This document shows, in pieces, positions 8,824 through 17,017 of a stretch of DNA of 64,000 bases (positions are counted from its first letter, which is position 1; every line of letters begins with the position of its first letter). The notes under the pieces are model-generated. The model ran no database searches, was not told where the DNA came from, and saw only the letters and a list, made by a program, of their open reading frames with translations. The position numbers and the translations under genes are program-made. The stretch is from the NCBI RefSeq assembly GCF_019711435.1, contig NZ_JAIGNK010000002.1:372001-436000 (forward strand), read 5' to 3'. Source of the DNA: Qipengyuania polymorpha (GTDB taxonomy: Bacteria; Pseudomonadota; Alphaproteobacteria; Sphingomonadales; Sphingomonadaceae).

Positions 8824-11733
8824 ATGATGAAGAAGATTACCGCAATGACATCCGTGCTTGCGTTGGCGCTCGGCGCCTGCACGAGCTACACGGATGGTGA
8901 AGTCGAAAGCGCGCCGGTCGCACCGGTCGCCGAAGCGGATACCGGCGATGCCGAGCTTGCCGCACTGGTCGACGAAGTCCAGATTCCCTACGAGACCTTC
9001 ACCCTCCCCAACGGGCTGACCACTGTGGTCCACACCGACCGCAAGGCCCCGCTGGTCGCAGTGTCGGTCTGGTACGATGTCGGCTCCAAGCATGAACCGG
9101 CCGGCAAGACCGGCTTCGCCCACCTCTTCGAACACCTGATGTTCAACGGTTCGGAAAACGCCGACGGCGATTTCTTCGAGCCGCTCCAGCAGGTCGGCGC
9201 GACCGGCTTCAACGGCACCACCAATGCCGACCGCACGAACTATTTCGAAACCGTGCCGACCGCCGCCATCGACCGCGTGCTGATGCTGGAGAGCGACCGC
9301 ATGGGTTACCTGCTCGGCGCCGTCACGCAGGAAAAGCTCGATAACCAGATCGGCGTCGTCCAGAACGAGAAACGCCGCGGCGACAACCAGCCCTTCGGCC
9401 TGTTGCGCTACGAAGTGGTCGAGAACATCTTCCCCAAGGGGCACCCCTACCATCACTCGACCATCGGCTCGATGGACGACTTGCAGAACGCCTCGCTCGA
9501 GGACGTGAAGCAGTGGTTCCGCGACAATTACGGTCCGAACAACGCCGTCCTCGTGCTGGCTGGCGACATCGATGTCGCCACCGCCAAGGAAAAGGTCGCC
9601 CACTGGTTCGGTGCCATCCCGCGCGGTGACGAGGTCGTCGACCCCGCGGTGACCGTGCCGCAGCTGGCCGCCGACAAGGAAAAGGTCATCAAGGACCAAG
9701 TCTCGACCACGCGCATCTACCGCATGTGGCCGGTGCCGGGCGAGACCTCGACCGATTACGTGCCGCTCGTCATGGCGCAAACCACGCTTGGCGGTCTCGC
9801 CAGCTCGCGTCTGGACAATGCGTTGGTGCGCGGCCAGAGCCTCGCGGTCTCGGTTGCCAGCTGGCAGTGGTCGAACGAGGACGCCGGTGTCTTCGTGGTG
9901 CAGGCCGACCTCAAACCCGGTGTCGAACGTGCGGCGCTCGAAGCCGCGCTCGACGAGCAGATTGCCGGCTTCATCGCCGAAGGTCCCACGCAGGACGAGC
10001 TCGACCGCTCGAAGACGAGCATCGTCTCCGGCTTCATCAGCGGCATCGAATCGGTTGGCGGCTTCGGCGGCAAGGCCGTGACGCTGGCCGAAGGCGAACT
10101 CTATCACGACAATGCCGGACACTTCCGCACGCAGCTCGACCAGATGGTCGCGGCATCGCCGGAATCGGTTCGCGCGATCACCCAGCAGTGGCTGACGAAG
10201 CCCCGCTTCTCGCTTATCGTCGAACCGGGCGAGCGCACCGAAGGCGGCGAAAACCGCGGGGGTGCGGCCATTCCCGACACCACCGGCGAAGGCCTCAACG
10301 CGGCTGCGGTCGATTGGTATTGCAATCCCGATTTCTGCGATCCCGAAGAGATGCAGACCACGGCAGCCCAGGACCGCTCGAAGCTGCCAGAAGTCGGTCC
10401 GCTGACCGACCTCGACTTCCCCGATATCGAGCGCGCCACGCTCTCGAACGGCATGGAAGTCTATTTCGCGCGCCGCGATGCAGTGCCGAAGGTTACGGTG
10501 CGCATGGTCTTCGATGCGGGCTACACCGCCGACAGCCGTGACGCGCTGGGCACCCAGTCGCTGATGCTGGCGGCGATGGACGAAGGCACGGACAGCCTCG
10601 ACGCGACCGAGCTTGCCATCGCGCAGGAACGCCTCGGCGCGAGCGTCAACGGCTTTGCCAACCTCGACGAAACGAGCTTCCAGCTCACGGCCCTGTCGAC
10701 CCGGCTCGCGCCTTCGCTCGACCTGCTCGCCGATTTCATTCGCAACCCGGCTTTCCGCGCGGATGACCTCGAGCGTGTCCGTTCGCAGCAATTGAACCGC
10801 ATCAGCGCGGAGATGAAGAGCCCGGTGGCTGCCGGACAGCGCGTGTTGACGCCGCTGGTTTACGGGGACCATCCCTACGGCATTCCGGCGTCTGGTCTTG
10901 GTGATAGCGACGTCGTGACGGGCCTTACTCCTGCCGCGCTCGATGCTGCGCACCAGCGCTGGATCCGCCCGGACAATGGCAAGGTCTTCGTGGTCGGCGA
11001 CACCACGCTTGCCGAAGCCGTGAGCCTGCTCGAAGCCTCCTTTGGCGATTGGCGCGCACCGGCAACGCCGCTACCGGCCAAGGCTTTCGACGTGGAAATC
11101 CCCGAACCGGATGCCCGCATCGTCCTGCTCAATCGTCCGAATTCGCCCCAGTCGGTCATCCTTGGCGGGCGTATCCTCGATGCGCGCGGCACCGATGACA
11201 ACACCGTGCTGCTCGCTGCAAACGAGGTCCTGGGCGGTAGCTTCCTCTCGCGCATCAACATGAACCTGCGCGAGACGAAGGGCTGGTCGTACGGGTCGCG
11301 TTCGGGCGTCGTCTACAACCGCGACCGGCTGGGCTTTGCCATCCAGGCCGAGGTCCAAGCCGACCGCACAGGCGATTCCATTCTCGAACTGGAAAAGGAA
11401 ATCACCGGCTTTGTCGGCGACAATGGCGTGACCCCGGAAGAGCTCGAACGCACCATCAACGGCAATGTCCGCGAACTTCCCGGCCAATTCGAAACCTCCA
11501 GCAGCGTGCTCGCCGGAATGGTCAACATCGTGAAATACGGTCGCGCAGACGACTATTACGAGACCATCGCCGACACTTACCGCTCCATGACCGCCGAACA
11601 GATGGTCGACGCCGCCCGCCGGAACTTTGTCTATGACGACATCGTCTATGTCGTGGTGGGTGATGCCGAAGTGGTCGAGCCGCAGCTCGAGCGCACCGGC
11701 CTGCCCTACACCGTGCAGGAACTCGACCAGTAA
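8824..11733 (+). CDS. M16 family zinc metallopeptidase, lipoprotein
   Basis: 969-residue insulinase/pitrilysin-like peptidase. The N-terminus is a lipoprotein signal (LALALGAC, Cys about residue 20), so it should be membrane-anchored in the periplasm. The inverted zinc motif HLFEH (His100, Glu103, His104) lies in GFAHLFEHLMFNG, and the downstream glutamate is in QNEKRRGD. A second M16 half (from about residue 530) lacks the HxxEH motif but keeps the late ETKGWSYGSRSG signature, as usual for fused active/inactive pairs. The ATG at 8827 has better spacing from GGGGAG and may be the real start. Likely role is peptide degradation in the envelope. Confidence 0.93.
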   Translation: MMKKITAMTSVLALALGACTSYTDGEVESAPVAPVAEADTGDAELAALVDEVQIPYETFTLPNGLTTVVHTDRKAPLVAVSVWYDVGSKHEPAGKTGFAHLFEHLMFNGSENADGDFFEPLQQVGATGFNGTTNADRTNYFETVPTAAIDRVLMLESDRMGYLLGAVTQEKLDNQIGVVQNEKRRGDNQPFGLLRYEVVENIFPKGHPYHHSTIGSMDDLQNASLEDVKQWFRDNYGPNNAVLVLAGDIDVATAKEKVAHWFGAIPRGDEVVDPAVTVPQLAADKEKVIKDQVSTTRIYRMWPVPGETSTDYVPLVMAQTTLGGLASSRLDNALVRGQSLAVSVASWQWSNEDAGVFVVQADLKPGVERAALEAALDEQIAGFIAEGPTQDELDRSKTSIVSGFISGIESVGGFGGKAVTLAEGELYHDNAGHFRTQLDQMVAASPESVRAITQQWLTKPRFSLIVEPGERTEGGENRGGAAIPDTTGEGLNAAAVDWYCNPDFCDPEEMQTTAAQDRSKLPEVGPLTDLDFPDIERATLSNGMEVYFARRDAVPKVTVRMVFDAGYTADSRDALGTQSLMLAAMDEGTDSLDATELAIAQERLGASVNGFANLDETSFQLTALSTRLAPSLDLLADFIRNPAFRADDLERVRSQQLNRISAEMKSPVAAGQRVLTPLVYGDHPYGIPASGLGDSDVVTGLTPAALDAAHQRWIRPDNGKVFVVGDTTLAEAVSLLEASFGDWRAPATPLPAKAFDVEIPEPDARIVLLNRPNSPQSVILGGRILDARGTDDNTVLLAANEVLGGSFLSRINMNLRETKGWSYGSRSGVVYNRDRLGFAIQAEVQADRTGDSILELEKEITGFVGDNGVTPEELERTINGNVRELPGQFETSSSVLAGMVNIVKYGRADDYYETIADTYRSMTAEQMVDAARRNFVYDDIVYVVVGDAEVVEPQLERTGLPYTVQELDQ

Positions 11734-11791
11734 TTGACAAGAGTGTCAGTAACAGCAAAGAAGCTGCATCTTTAATCCAAGGAGAATATGC

Positions 11792-12097
11792 ATGTCCGTA
11801 GCCGGTACTTATGACACCGTCGTCAAGAGCCCGATGGGTGACCAGAAGGGCACCTTCACTGTCGTTCCGGGTGACGATGGCAACACCTTCACCGGCTCGA
11901 TGGCCGGCGGCATGGGTTCGATGGACGTCAAGGACGGCAAGATCAACGGCGACGAGCTGACCTGGGCGATGGACATGACCGTCCCGATGCCGATGACGCT
12001 CAACTGCAAGGCCACCGTCAACGGTGACCAGCTGACCGGCACCGTCAACGCCGGCGCGTTCGGCGACATGGCGCTGACCGGCGAACGCCAGGGCTAA
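11792..12097 (+). CDS. Small beta-rich protein of unknown function
   Basis: 101 residues with no signal peptide. Alternating polar/hydrophobic strands and repeated GD, GN and NG turns (TFTVVPGDDGNTFTG, KDGKINGDELTW, TVNGDQLTGTV) suggest a small beta-barrel or beta-sandwich. AAGGAGA, about 7 nt before the ATG, is a strong RBS. It follows the M16 gene by 58 bp and ends in a strong terminator, so it may share the M16 transcript. I do not recognise the family. Confidence 0.8.
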   Translation: MSVAGTYDTVVKSPMGDQKGTFTVVPGDDGNTFTGSMAGGMGSMDVKDGKINGDELTWAMDMTVPMPMTLNCKATVNGDQLTGTVNAGAFGDMALTGERQG

Positions 12098-12121
12098 TCA
12101 GCCTCGCAGCATCAAACGAAG

Positions 12122-12152
12122 GGCCGCCGGTAGCGATACCGGCGGCCTTTTT
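12122..12152 (+). terminator. Rho-independent terminator after the 101-aa gene
   Basis: Perfect 11-bp stem (GGCCGCCGGTA / TACCGGCGGCC) with GCGA loop, followed by TTTTT. The same stem and loop recur at 14.08 kb downstream of the S46 peptidase gene, in the opposite orientation. Confidence 0.95.
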
Positions 12153-12278
12153 GTTTGGCGCGACGAGTCGAAGGCCTTGAAAGCTTCACCTTTCACTGTT
12201 GGTATTCAGGTCACACGGGTCGAGTCGGGCGGGCAACTGCAAAGCAGTGAGCGCCATTTCGCTGAAGGGAGACCCGTT

Positions 12279-13064
12279 GTGCCATCCAGAATCGCCAAAC
12301 TCGCCGCTACCTGTGCCGCCGTATCGCTTGTCGCCACCCCGGTCCTTGCCGAGAAGGCAAGCCAGTTGGTCGACATCAACGGATCGATGGGCCGCGATGC
12401 GGAATACCAGCTTCGCGAGCGCGGCTTCGCGCATGTTTCCACCCACAAGAACGACATCGGCTACGTGTACAGCTACTGGTGGGACGAAGCTGACGACGAC
12501 TGCGTCAATGTCGAGGTCTACGACGGGCGCGTGATGACGATCAACGACGCGAGCGACCAGGATTGCGGCCACCACAAGGGCAATGCCGGAGCAGCGGTGG
12601 CAGCCGTTGCAGGAGCCGCGATCCTCGGCGCCCTGCTCAGCCACAAGTCGCACCACCACGAAGACAACCAGCACCACGAGGACCGCGATGCGGAACTCGC
12701 CTACGAGAGGGGTTACACGGATGGCCTGTACCACCATCCCTTCCACAACCCCGACCGCGAATCTGCTTACGTCAACGGGTATCACGCGGGCGTGAGCGAG
12801 CGCCAGGCAAACGCCGAGCATCACTATGGCCGCGGTGGCCACGCGCAAGTCGCGCGGTTCAAGGATTTGCAGGGCGCGCGTGCGGCGGGCGGCATGTCCG
12901 AACTGGAGCGGCGGGGCTTCCGCCAGGTCGACAATTTCACCAGTGGCAACACGCGCTATTCCATCCAGTGGCAGCCGCAGTCGCGTCAATGCGTGCAAGT
13001 GACCATTGCCGACGGGCGGCTTTACGACCTGCGCGATATCGGCCGCCATCCCAAGTGTCGCTGA
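12279..13064 (+). CDS. Secreted His-rich protein with a duplicated Cys-containing domain
   Basis: The best start is GTG at 12279: AAGGGA lies 8 nt upstream and a clean signal peptide follows (PSRIAKLAATCAAVSLVATPVLA). That gives 261 residues. The mature protein has two copies of one module. The first is DINGSMGRDAEYQLRERGF...WW...CVNVEVYDGRVMTI...C and the second is DLQGARAAGGMSELERRGF...W...CVQVTIADGRLYDL...C. Between them are a Gly/Ala helix (GAAVAAVAGAAILGALL), a His/Asp/Glu stretch (SHKSHHHEDNQHHEDRD) and GYTDG/GYHAG repeats. Metal binding and envelope localisation are inference; the family is not one I can name. Confidence 0.8.
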   Translation: MPSRIAKLAATCAAVSLVATPVLAEKASQLVDINGSMGRDAEYQLRERGFAHVSTHKNDIGYVYSYWWDEADDDCVNVEVYDGRVMTINDASDQDCGHHKGNAGAAVAAVAGAAILGALLSHKSHHHEDNQHHEDRDAELAYERGYTDGLYHHPFHNPDRESAYVNGYHAGVSERQANAEHHYGRGGHAQVARFKDLQGARAAGGMSELERRGFRQVDNFTSGNTRYSIQWQPQSRQCVQVTIADGRLYDLRDIGRHPKCR

Positions 13065-13079
13065 GTAGGGAGAAATAGC

Positions 13080-13776
13080 GTGAAATTCATCCATCTCGCG
13101 GCGGGTGCTTCGGCACTCGGCCCTCGCCGCTTGCGGGGAAACGCCAACGGCAGACGCGACTTCGGAAGAGTCAGCTGCTGCCGAGACGGCAGTCGCCATT
13201 CCCGAAAGCCTCGCCCCGTTCGGAGAGGGCTATCCCAACGCGGGCGATGCCTGCCGGAACCTCGGCGAAAGCGCAGCCACATCGAATTATCTCGACGACA
13301 GCGCCATCCTCGTGGGATGCCCGAGCGAGGCCTCGGCAGAGGCACTGGGCGGCACGATCGTCGACAACATCGACGGCGTGCGGCTGGTCAGTGTCCCGAT
13401 GGGCGATGCCAACGCAGGAATGGGCGAGAACGGACCCATGGCCGGCCGCGGCGATGCGATGGTTGCCGGGACCGACTATAACGCGACAGCCCCCGTGCCA
13501 TGCGGCTTTGGCGGCGCGTCGCCGTCGCAAACCTGCAATGCAGGCGTGAAACGCAACTGGGGCGAAGACGGGACCACGCTGGTCGAGGTCACCAAGCCGG
13601 ATGGCCGCAAGCGCGCCATCTTCTTCAACGGCACCGAGCCCTATGGCGCGGACAGCGCCCAGACCGACGGTTCGGCAGGATGGGATTTCACCTCGACACG
13701 CGATGGCGACCGGGTAACGATCAAGTTCGGCCCCGAGACCTATGTCGTGGTCGACGCCTTTATCGAAGGCGGCTGA
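13080..13776 (+). pseudogene. Lipoprotein gene with a frameshift inside its signal peptide
   Basis: The start GTG at 13080 (RBS AGGGAG) reads [13 protein letters not shown], then runs into a wrong frame. From about 13120 the other frame reads [17 protein letters not shown]... to the stop at 13776. Removing one G of the GG at 13119-13120 would join them as [20 protein letters not shown], a textbook lipobox. The 200-residue mature part is intact, with four spaced cysteines ([25 protein letters not shown]) and regular codon use. This is therefore either a sequencing or assembly slip or a recent mutation. A GTG at 13105 could start an unexported product. Function unknown; the gene lies 15 bp after the His-rich protein. 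Confidence 0.75.
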
Positions 13777-13779
13777 TCC

Positions 13780-14016
13780 TCACTTGCGCCAGAGCCAATA
13801 GAGGATACCGGCATTGATGAGCGGCGCCAGGACGGCGACAAGCGGTCCGCCCAGCCCCGCCCGATCGGCAAGGATGTTCCATGGCAGACCCAGCGGCATC
13901 AGGAAGACACCCGAAAGCGGATCGCGCTCTTGCCCAAGCCAGCCGAAGGTCCCGATGGCCAGCAACATGAGAGCCACGAGATACAGGGCTAGGAATATCA
14001 GGAATACCCACTTCAT
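13780..14016 (-). CDS. Small inner-membrane protein
   Basis: 78 residues from the ATG at 14016, chosen because GGAGGG sits 8 nt before it; a longer form from 14034 is possible. Two or three hydrophobic segments are visible: VFLIFLALYLVALMLLAIG, VFLMPLGLPWNILA and LVAVLAPLINAGILYWLW. The gene is convergent with the frameshifted lipoprotein gene (3-bp gap). Function unknown. Confidence 0.7.
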   Translation of the reverse strand: MKWVFLIFLALYLVALMLLAIGTFGWLGQERDPLSGVFLMPLGLPWNILADRAGLGGPLVAVLAPLINAGILYWLWRK

Positions 14017-14073
14017 GGCTGTCACCCTCCGCATCGCTTGAGGCGGCGACCATAGCAGGAGGGCAAAATCACC

Positions 14074-14111
14074 AAAAGGGCCGCCGGTATCGCTACCGGC
14101 GGCCCTTTTTT
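14074..14111 (-). terminator. Bidirectional terminator downstream of the S46 peptidase gene
   Basis: 16-bp perfect stem on the plus strand (AAAAGGGCCGCCGGTA paired with its complement) and a 4-nt loop, with A- and T-runs on either side, so it can act in both directions. Read in the S46 gene direction, the core hairpin is identical to the one at 12122-12152. Confidence 0.9.
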
Positions 14112-14131
14112 CGTGGCGTATCGCCCTTGGC

Positions 14132-16294
14132 TTATTCGACGATGTCCATTTCCTCGATGAGGCCGTTGGCCCCGTCGACCTTGTCCATCACCCACAGCAT
14201 GTAGCGCGTGTCGACGTGGATGGTCCGCGTGGTGCGCGGGTCGAAATCCCAGTCGGAATTGACGCTTTCGAAGGTGCCGTCGAACAGCAGGCCGACCAAT
14301 TCGGCGCGCGCGTTGAGCGTAGCCGAGCCGCTGTTGCCGCCCGTGCTGTCGAGGTCCGACAGGAAGTTCACCGGCACCGAGCCGACTTCGGGCGAGTAAT
14401 AGGCGCCGTAATCCTTGTTGCGGATGTGTTCGAGCTGGTGCTTGGGCGCGTTGAACGGGTCTTCGCCAGTGTCCTTTTCAAGAATGCCTTCGAGCGTGGT
14501 GAACGGCAGGTAGGCCATGCCGTCCTTGGGCGAGCCGCCCAGCACGGTGCCATAGGTCACGCGCAGGGTGGAATTGGCATCGGGGTAGGTCAGCAGGCCC
14601 TGGCTCGACTGCCAGCCGGTGATGGCTTCCATGTAAGCCGGGCGCAGCGCGAGGGCGCGGCCGTCGCGTTCCTCGGCAGCGTCTTCGAGACCGCGCTCGT
14701 ATTCATAGAGCGCGACCGCCAGCTTCATGAACGGGTCGTCGAGCGATTCCAGCTCTGCGGGGGTCGCTTCCATCAGCTCGAGACGGTTCTCCGCATCGGC
14801 CAGCATGGTGCCTTCGTAATAGGCGTCGAGCTTGGCCGAAAGCTCCGCTTCGGTGAGGCCCGGAGTGAGGCCAAGCGCCTCGTCGAATACGGCGACGCGG
14901 TTGCCGGCAGGCTCTTCGAGATAGGTGTCGAGGAACAGCAGCCACTGCGCCTTGTCGACCGATGCGTCATAGCGGCGGTCCAATGCCTGCATGCCCTGCT
15001 TGAAGAAGGTCATGTCGCGTTTCTGGTAGCCGCGCTCGCGCTGGGCGTCGGGCAACTGGCGCTCGTGCGACAGGCGGTAGAGACGCTGCGCGGTGGAAAG
15101 CAGCGCAGGGCGCGTGGCGAAGTTGTACCAGAACGCCTGGCGCGCGATTTCTGCGCTCTCTTCAGACAATGCCTGCAGGTCGGCGATCGCCTTGGCATAG
15201 CCCGCGCGGCTCTTGTCCGCAGCGATCCACGCGGCAAGCGCTTCTTCGCGCTCCGCACGGCGGCCGACGAGGTCGACACGGCGCGCGCCATCGAGCTGGC
15301 CGCGGGTGTTCTTCTCGAAATTGTTGAGGCCCGCGAGAAGCGATTCGTACTTCACGCGCGCGTCCGAACCTTCGGGAGCGGCCTCTTCGATGGTGTCGAT
15401 CCACTCGTTCACCAGCTTCACGTAGGTCGGGTAGGACCAGCTGAAGGTGTTCTCCACCTCGGCCAGCGTCGCATAGCGCGAGGTCGAGCCGGGATAGCCC
15501 GCCGCCATCACGAAATCGCCTTCCTTCAGGCCCGATGCGCTCACCTTGAGGTGGTGTTCGGGCTGGTAGGGGACGTTGTCTTCCGAATAGTCGGCAGCCG
15601 AGCCGTCAGGCGCGACATAGGCGCGGTAGAAGGCGAAGTCGCCGGTGTGGCGCGGCCACATCCAGTTGTCGATATCGCCGCCATACTTGCCGATGCTGTC
15701 GGCGGGCGCATAGACGAGGCGCACGTCGCGCACTTCGAGACGCTCGATCAGCGTGTATTCCTTGCCGCCGTAGAAGCTGGCGACCTGGCAGCGGTAGCCC
15801 GCCTTCTGCTCGCACTCGGCGGTGATGTCCTTGGTGCGCTGGTCGATGGCGTCGTAGCGCTCGGTCGCGCTCATCGCTTCGGTGCCGCTGCGCATGCGCT
15901 GGGTGACGTCGGTCAGCGCGGTGGTGACATAGATGCGCGAACCCGGCGCTGCGGCCAGTTCATCGCCCTTGGTCTTCGCGAGGAAGCCGTTCTCGAGATA
16001 GTTGTTCTCGGCAGTAGAATTGTACTGCACCGAGCCGCGTGCGCAATGGTGGTTGGTGACCACGAGGCCTTGCGGCGAAACGAAGCTGGCCGAACACCCG
16101 CCCAGCGAGACGATTGCGCCCATCGGGAAACCGGTGAGGTCGCTCAGCGCCTCGGGGTCGATTTCGAGACCGGTTGCGCGCAGGTCTTCGGCAATTTCGG
16201 GAAGCTGCTGCGGCGTGAACATGCCTTCCTTGGCAGCGAGCGGCGCGGATGCAGCGCAGGCCAGCAGGGCGGCGATGGTGGCGGTTTTACGCAT
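14132..16294 (-). CDS. S46 family dipeptidyl-peptidase (DPP7-like)
   Basis: 720-residue secreted serine exopeptidase that releases dipeptides in the periplasm. Signal peptide is residues 1-21 (LAAKE). The chymotrypsin-like double barrel shows the S46 hallmarks VVTNHHCA (His82/His83) and GGNSGSA with Ser655. Family work on bacterial DPP7 and DPP11 ties P1 preference to residue 673 (Gly for hydrophobic, Arg for acidic). Counting from Ser655, this protein has Gly673 (LFDG), so a DPP7-like preference for hydrophobic P1 residues is inferred. Length is typical. It lies downstream of the duplicated M48 cassette on the same strand, but a 120-bp gap makes co-transcription uncertain. Confidence 0.93.
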   Translation of the reverse strand: MRKTATIAALLACAASAPLAAKEGMFTPQQLPEIAEDLRATGLEIDPEALSDLTGFPMGAIVSLGGCSASFVSPQGLVVTNHHCARGSVQYNSTAENNYLENGFLAKTKGDELAAAPGSRIYVTTALTDVTQRMRSGTEAMSATERYDAIDQRTKDITAECEQKAGYRCQVASFYGGKEYTLIERLEVRDVRLVYAPADSIGKYGGDIDNWMWPRHTGDFAFYRAYVAPDGSAADYSEDNVPYQPEHHLKVSASGLKEGDFVMAAGYPGSTSRYATLAEVENTFSWSYPTYVKLVNEWIDTIEEAAPEGSDARVKYESLLAGLNNFEKNTRGQLDGARRVDLVGRRAEREEALAAWIAADKSRAGYAKAIADLQALSEESAEIARQAFWYNFATRPALLSTAQRLYRLSHERQLPDAQRERGYQKRDMTFFKQGMQALDRRYDASVDKAQWLLFLDTYLEEPAGNRVAVFDEALGLTPGLTEAELSAKLDAYYEGTMLADAENRLELMEATPAELESLDDPFMKLAVALYEYERGLEDAAEERDGRALALRPAYMEAITGWQSSQGLLTYPDANSTLRVTYGTVLGGSPKDGMAYLPFTTLEGILEKDTGEDPFNAPKHQLEHIRNKDYGAYYSPEVGSVPVNFLSDLDSTGGNSGSATLNARAELVGLLFDGTFESVNSDWDFDPRTTRTIHVDTRYMLWVMDKVDGANGLIEEMDIVE

Positions 16295-16414
16295 GTATGA
16301 TTGACCCTCTCAAAAAGGCGCGATCCCCTCGCGCGCACGGCCGGTGGCTAGGCAGGAATCCCGAGGCAATCAAGCGCCCGCCATGCAGTTCGTCGAAGAA
16401 TGTCGAGCGGCGGG

Positions 16415-17017
16415 CTATTCGAAGCGGGCATTATCCATCATCGCGCGCACGCCGGTGATGTAGCGGTCGAAATAATAGATTTTCGGCGCTTCGAAGCTGA
16501 TGAGGTACAGCTTCTCGTCGATAATGGCCGCCCTCACCTCGCCCAGCCGCGCGACATTGTCGCCGCCGGTGTAGCTATAGCGGAAGTGCACGCCGGGATA
16601 GCCGCCGAGCGTCGCGGGCTGGACCTCGACAATCTCGAACAGCGACCCGCCGAGCACGATATTGGCCGTGTCTTCATACCATTCGACAAGGTCGGTCGGC
16701 AGCATGTCGGGACTGAACTCGGGCAAAGGGTTGCGCTTGCGCTGGCGGCGCTTGAACAGCGTCTCGCCGTCCTTGATCTTGGCATAGAACATCAACTCGG
16801 TGAGTTGCGTGCCCTCTGTGGTCCAGATCTCGCTGCGGCTGGTCGGGCGCTCGGTGGCGCGGTTCCAGTCTTCTGGCGCGGTGACCACGAGCTTGCTGCG
16901 CGCGACCTTGCGCTCATCGCCAGCCTCGACGAGACGCCAGCGGGCCTCGGCAGGAGCGGCGACCAGCGTGCTGGCCAGCGCCAGTGCGGCGGCGGATTTC
17001 ATCAGGAAGTTCATCAT
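16415..17017 (-). CDS. Cassette protein C, copy 2 (secreted, unknown)
   Basis: 200 residues with a signal peptide (LALASTLVAAPAEA). It is clearly paralogous to the protein at 19285-19887. Shared marks are RSEIWTTEGTQL against RGEIWTQDGFGL, IKDGETLFKRRQRKRNPLP against VGDGDTLFKDRKKKERPMP, DMLPTDLVEWYE against DMLVTDLAELFE, LGGYPGVHFRY against LGGHDAIKMTY, and a YYFD/HYFD...V..M.D end. Its ATG overlaps the stop of the upstream M48 gene (ATGA), so translation is coupled. I do not recognise the family; a protease-associated periplasmic protein is inference from context. Confidence 0.8.
   Translation of the reverse strand: MMNFLMKSAAALALASTLVAAPAEARWRLVEAGDERKVARSKLVVTAPEDWNRATERPTSRSEIWTTEGTQLTELMFYAKIKDGETLFKRRQRKRNPLPEFSPDMLPTDLVEWYEDTANIVLGGSLFEIVEVQPATLGGYPGVHFRYSYTGGDNVARLGEVRAAIIDEKLYLISFEAPKIYYFDRYITGVRAMMDNARFE

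Noticed and set aside
8782..10953. 723-aa open frame opposite the M16 peptidase gene
   Set aside because: Shadow frame; no recognisable domain and the M16 gene on the plus strand is complete.
14216..16300. 694-aa open frame opposite the S46 peptidase gene
   Set aside because: Antisense shadow; the minus strand carries the signal peptide and catalytic motifs.
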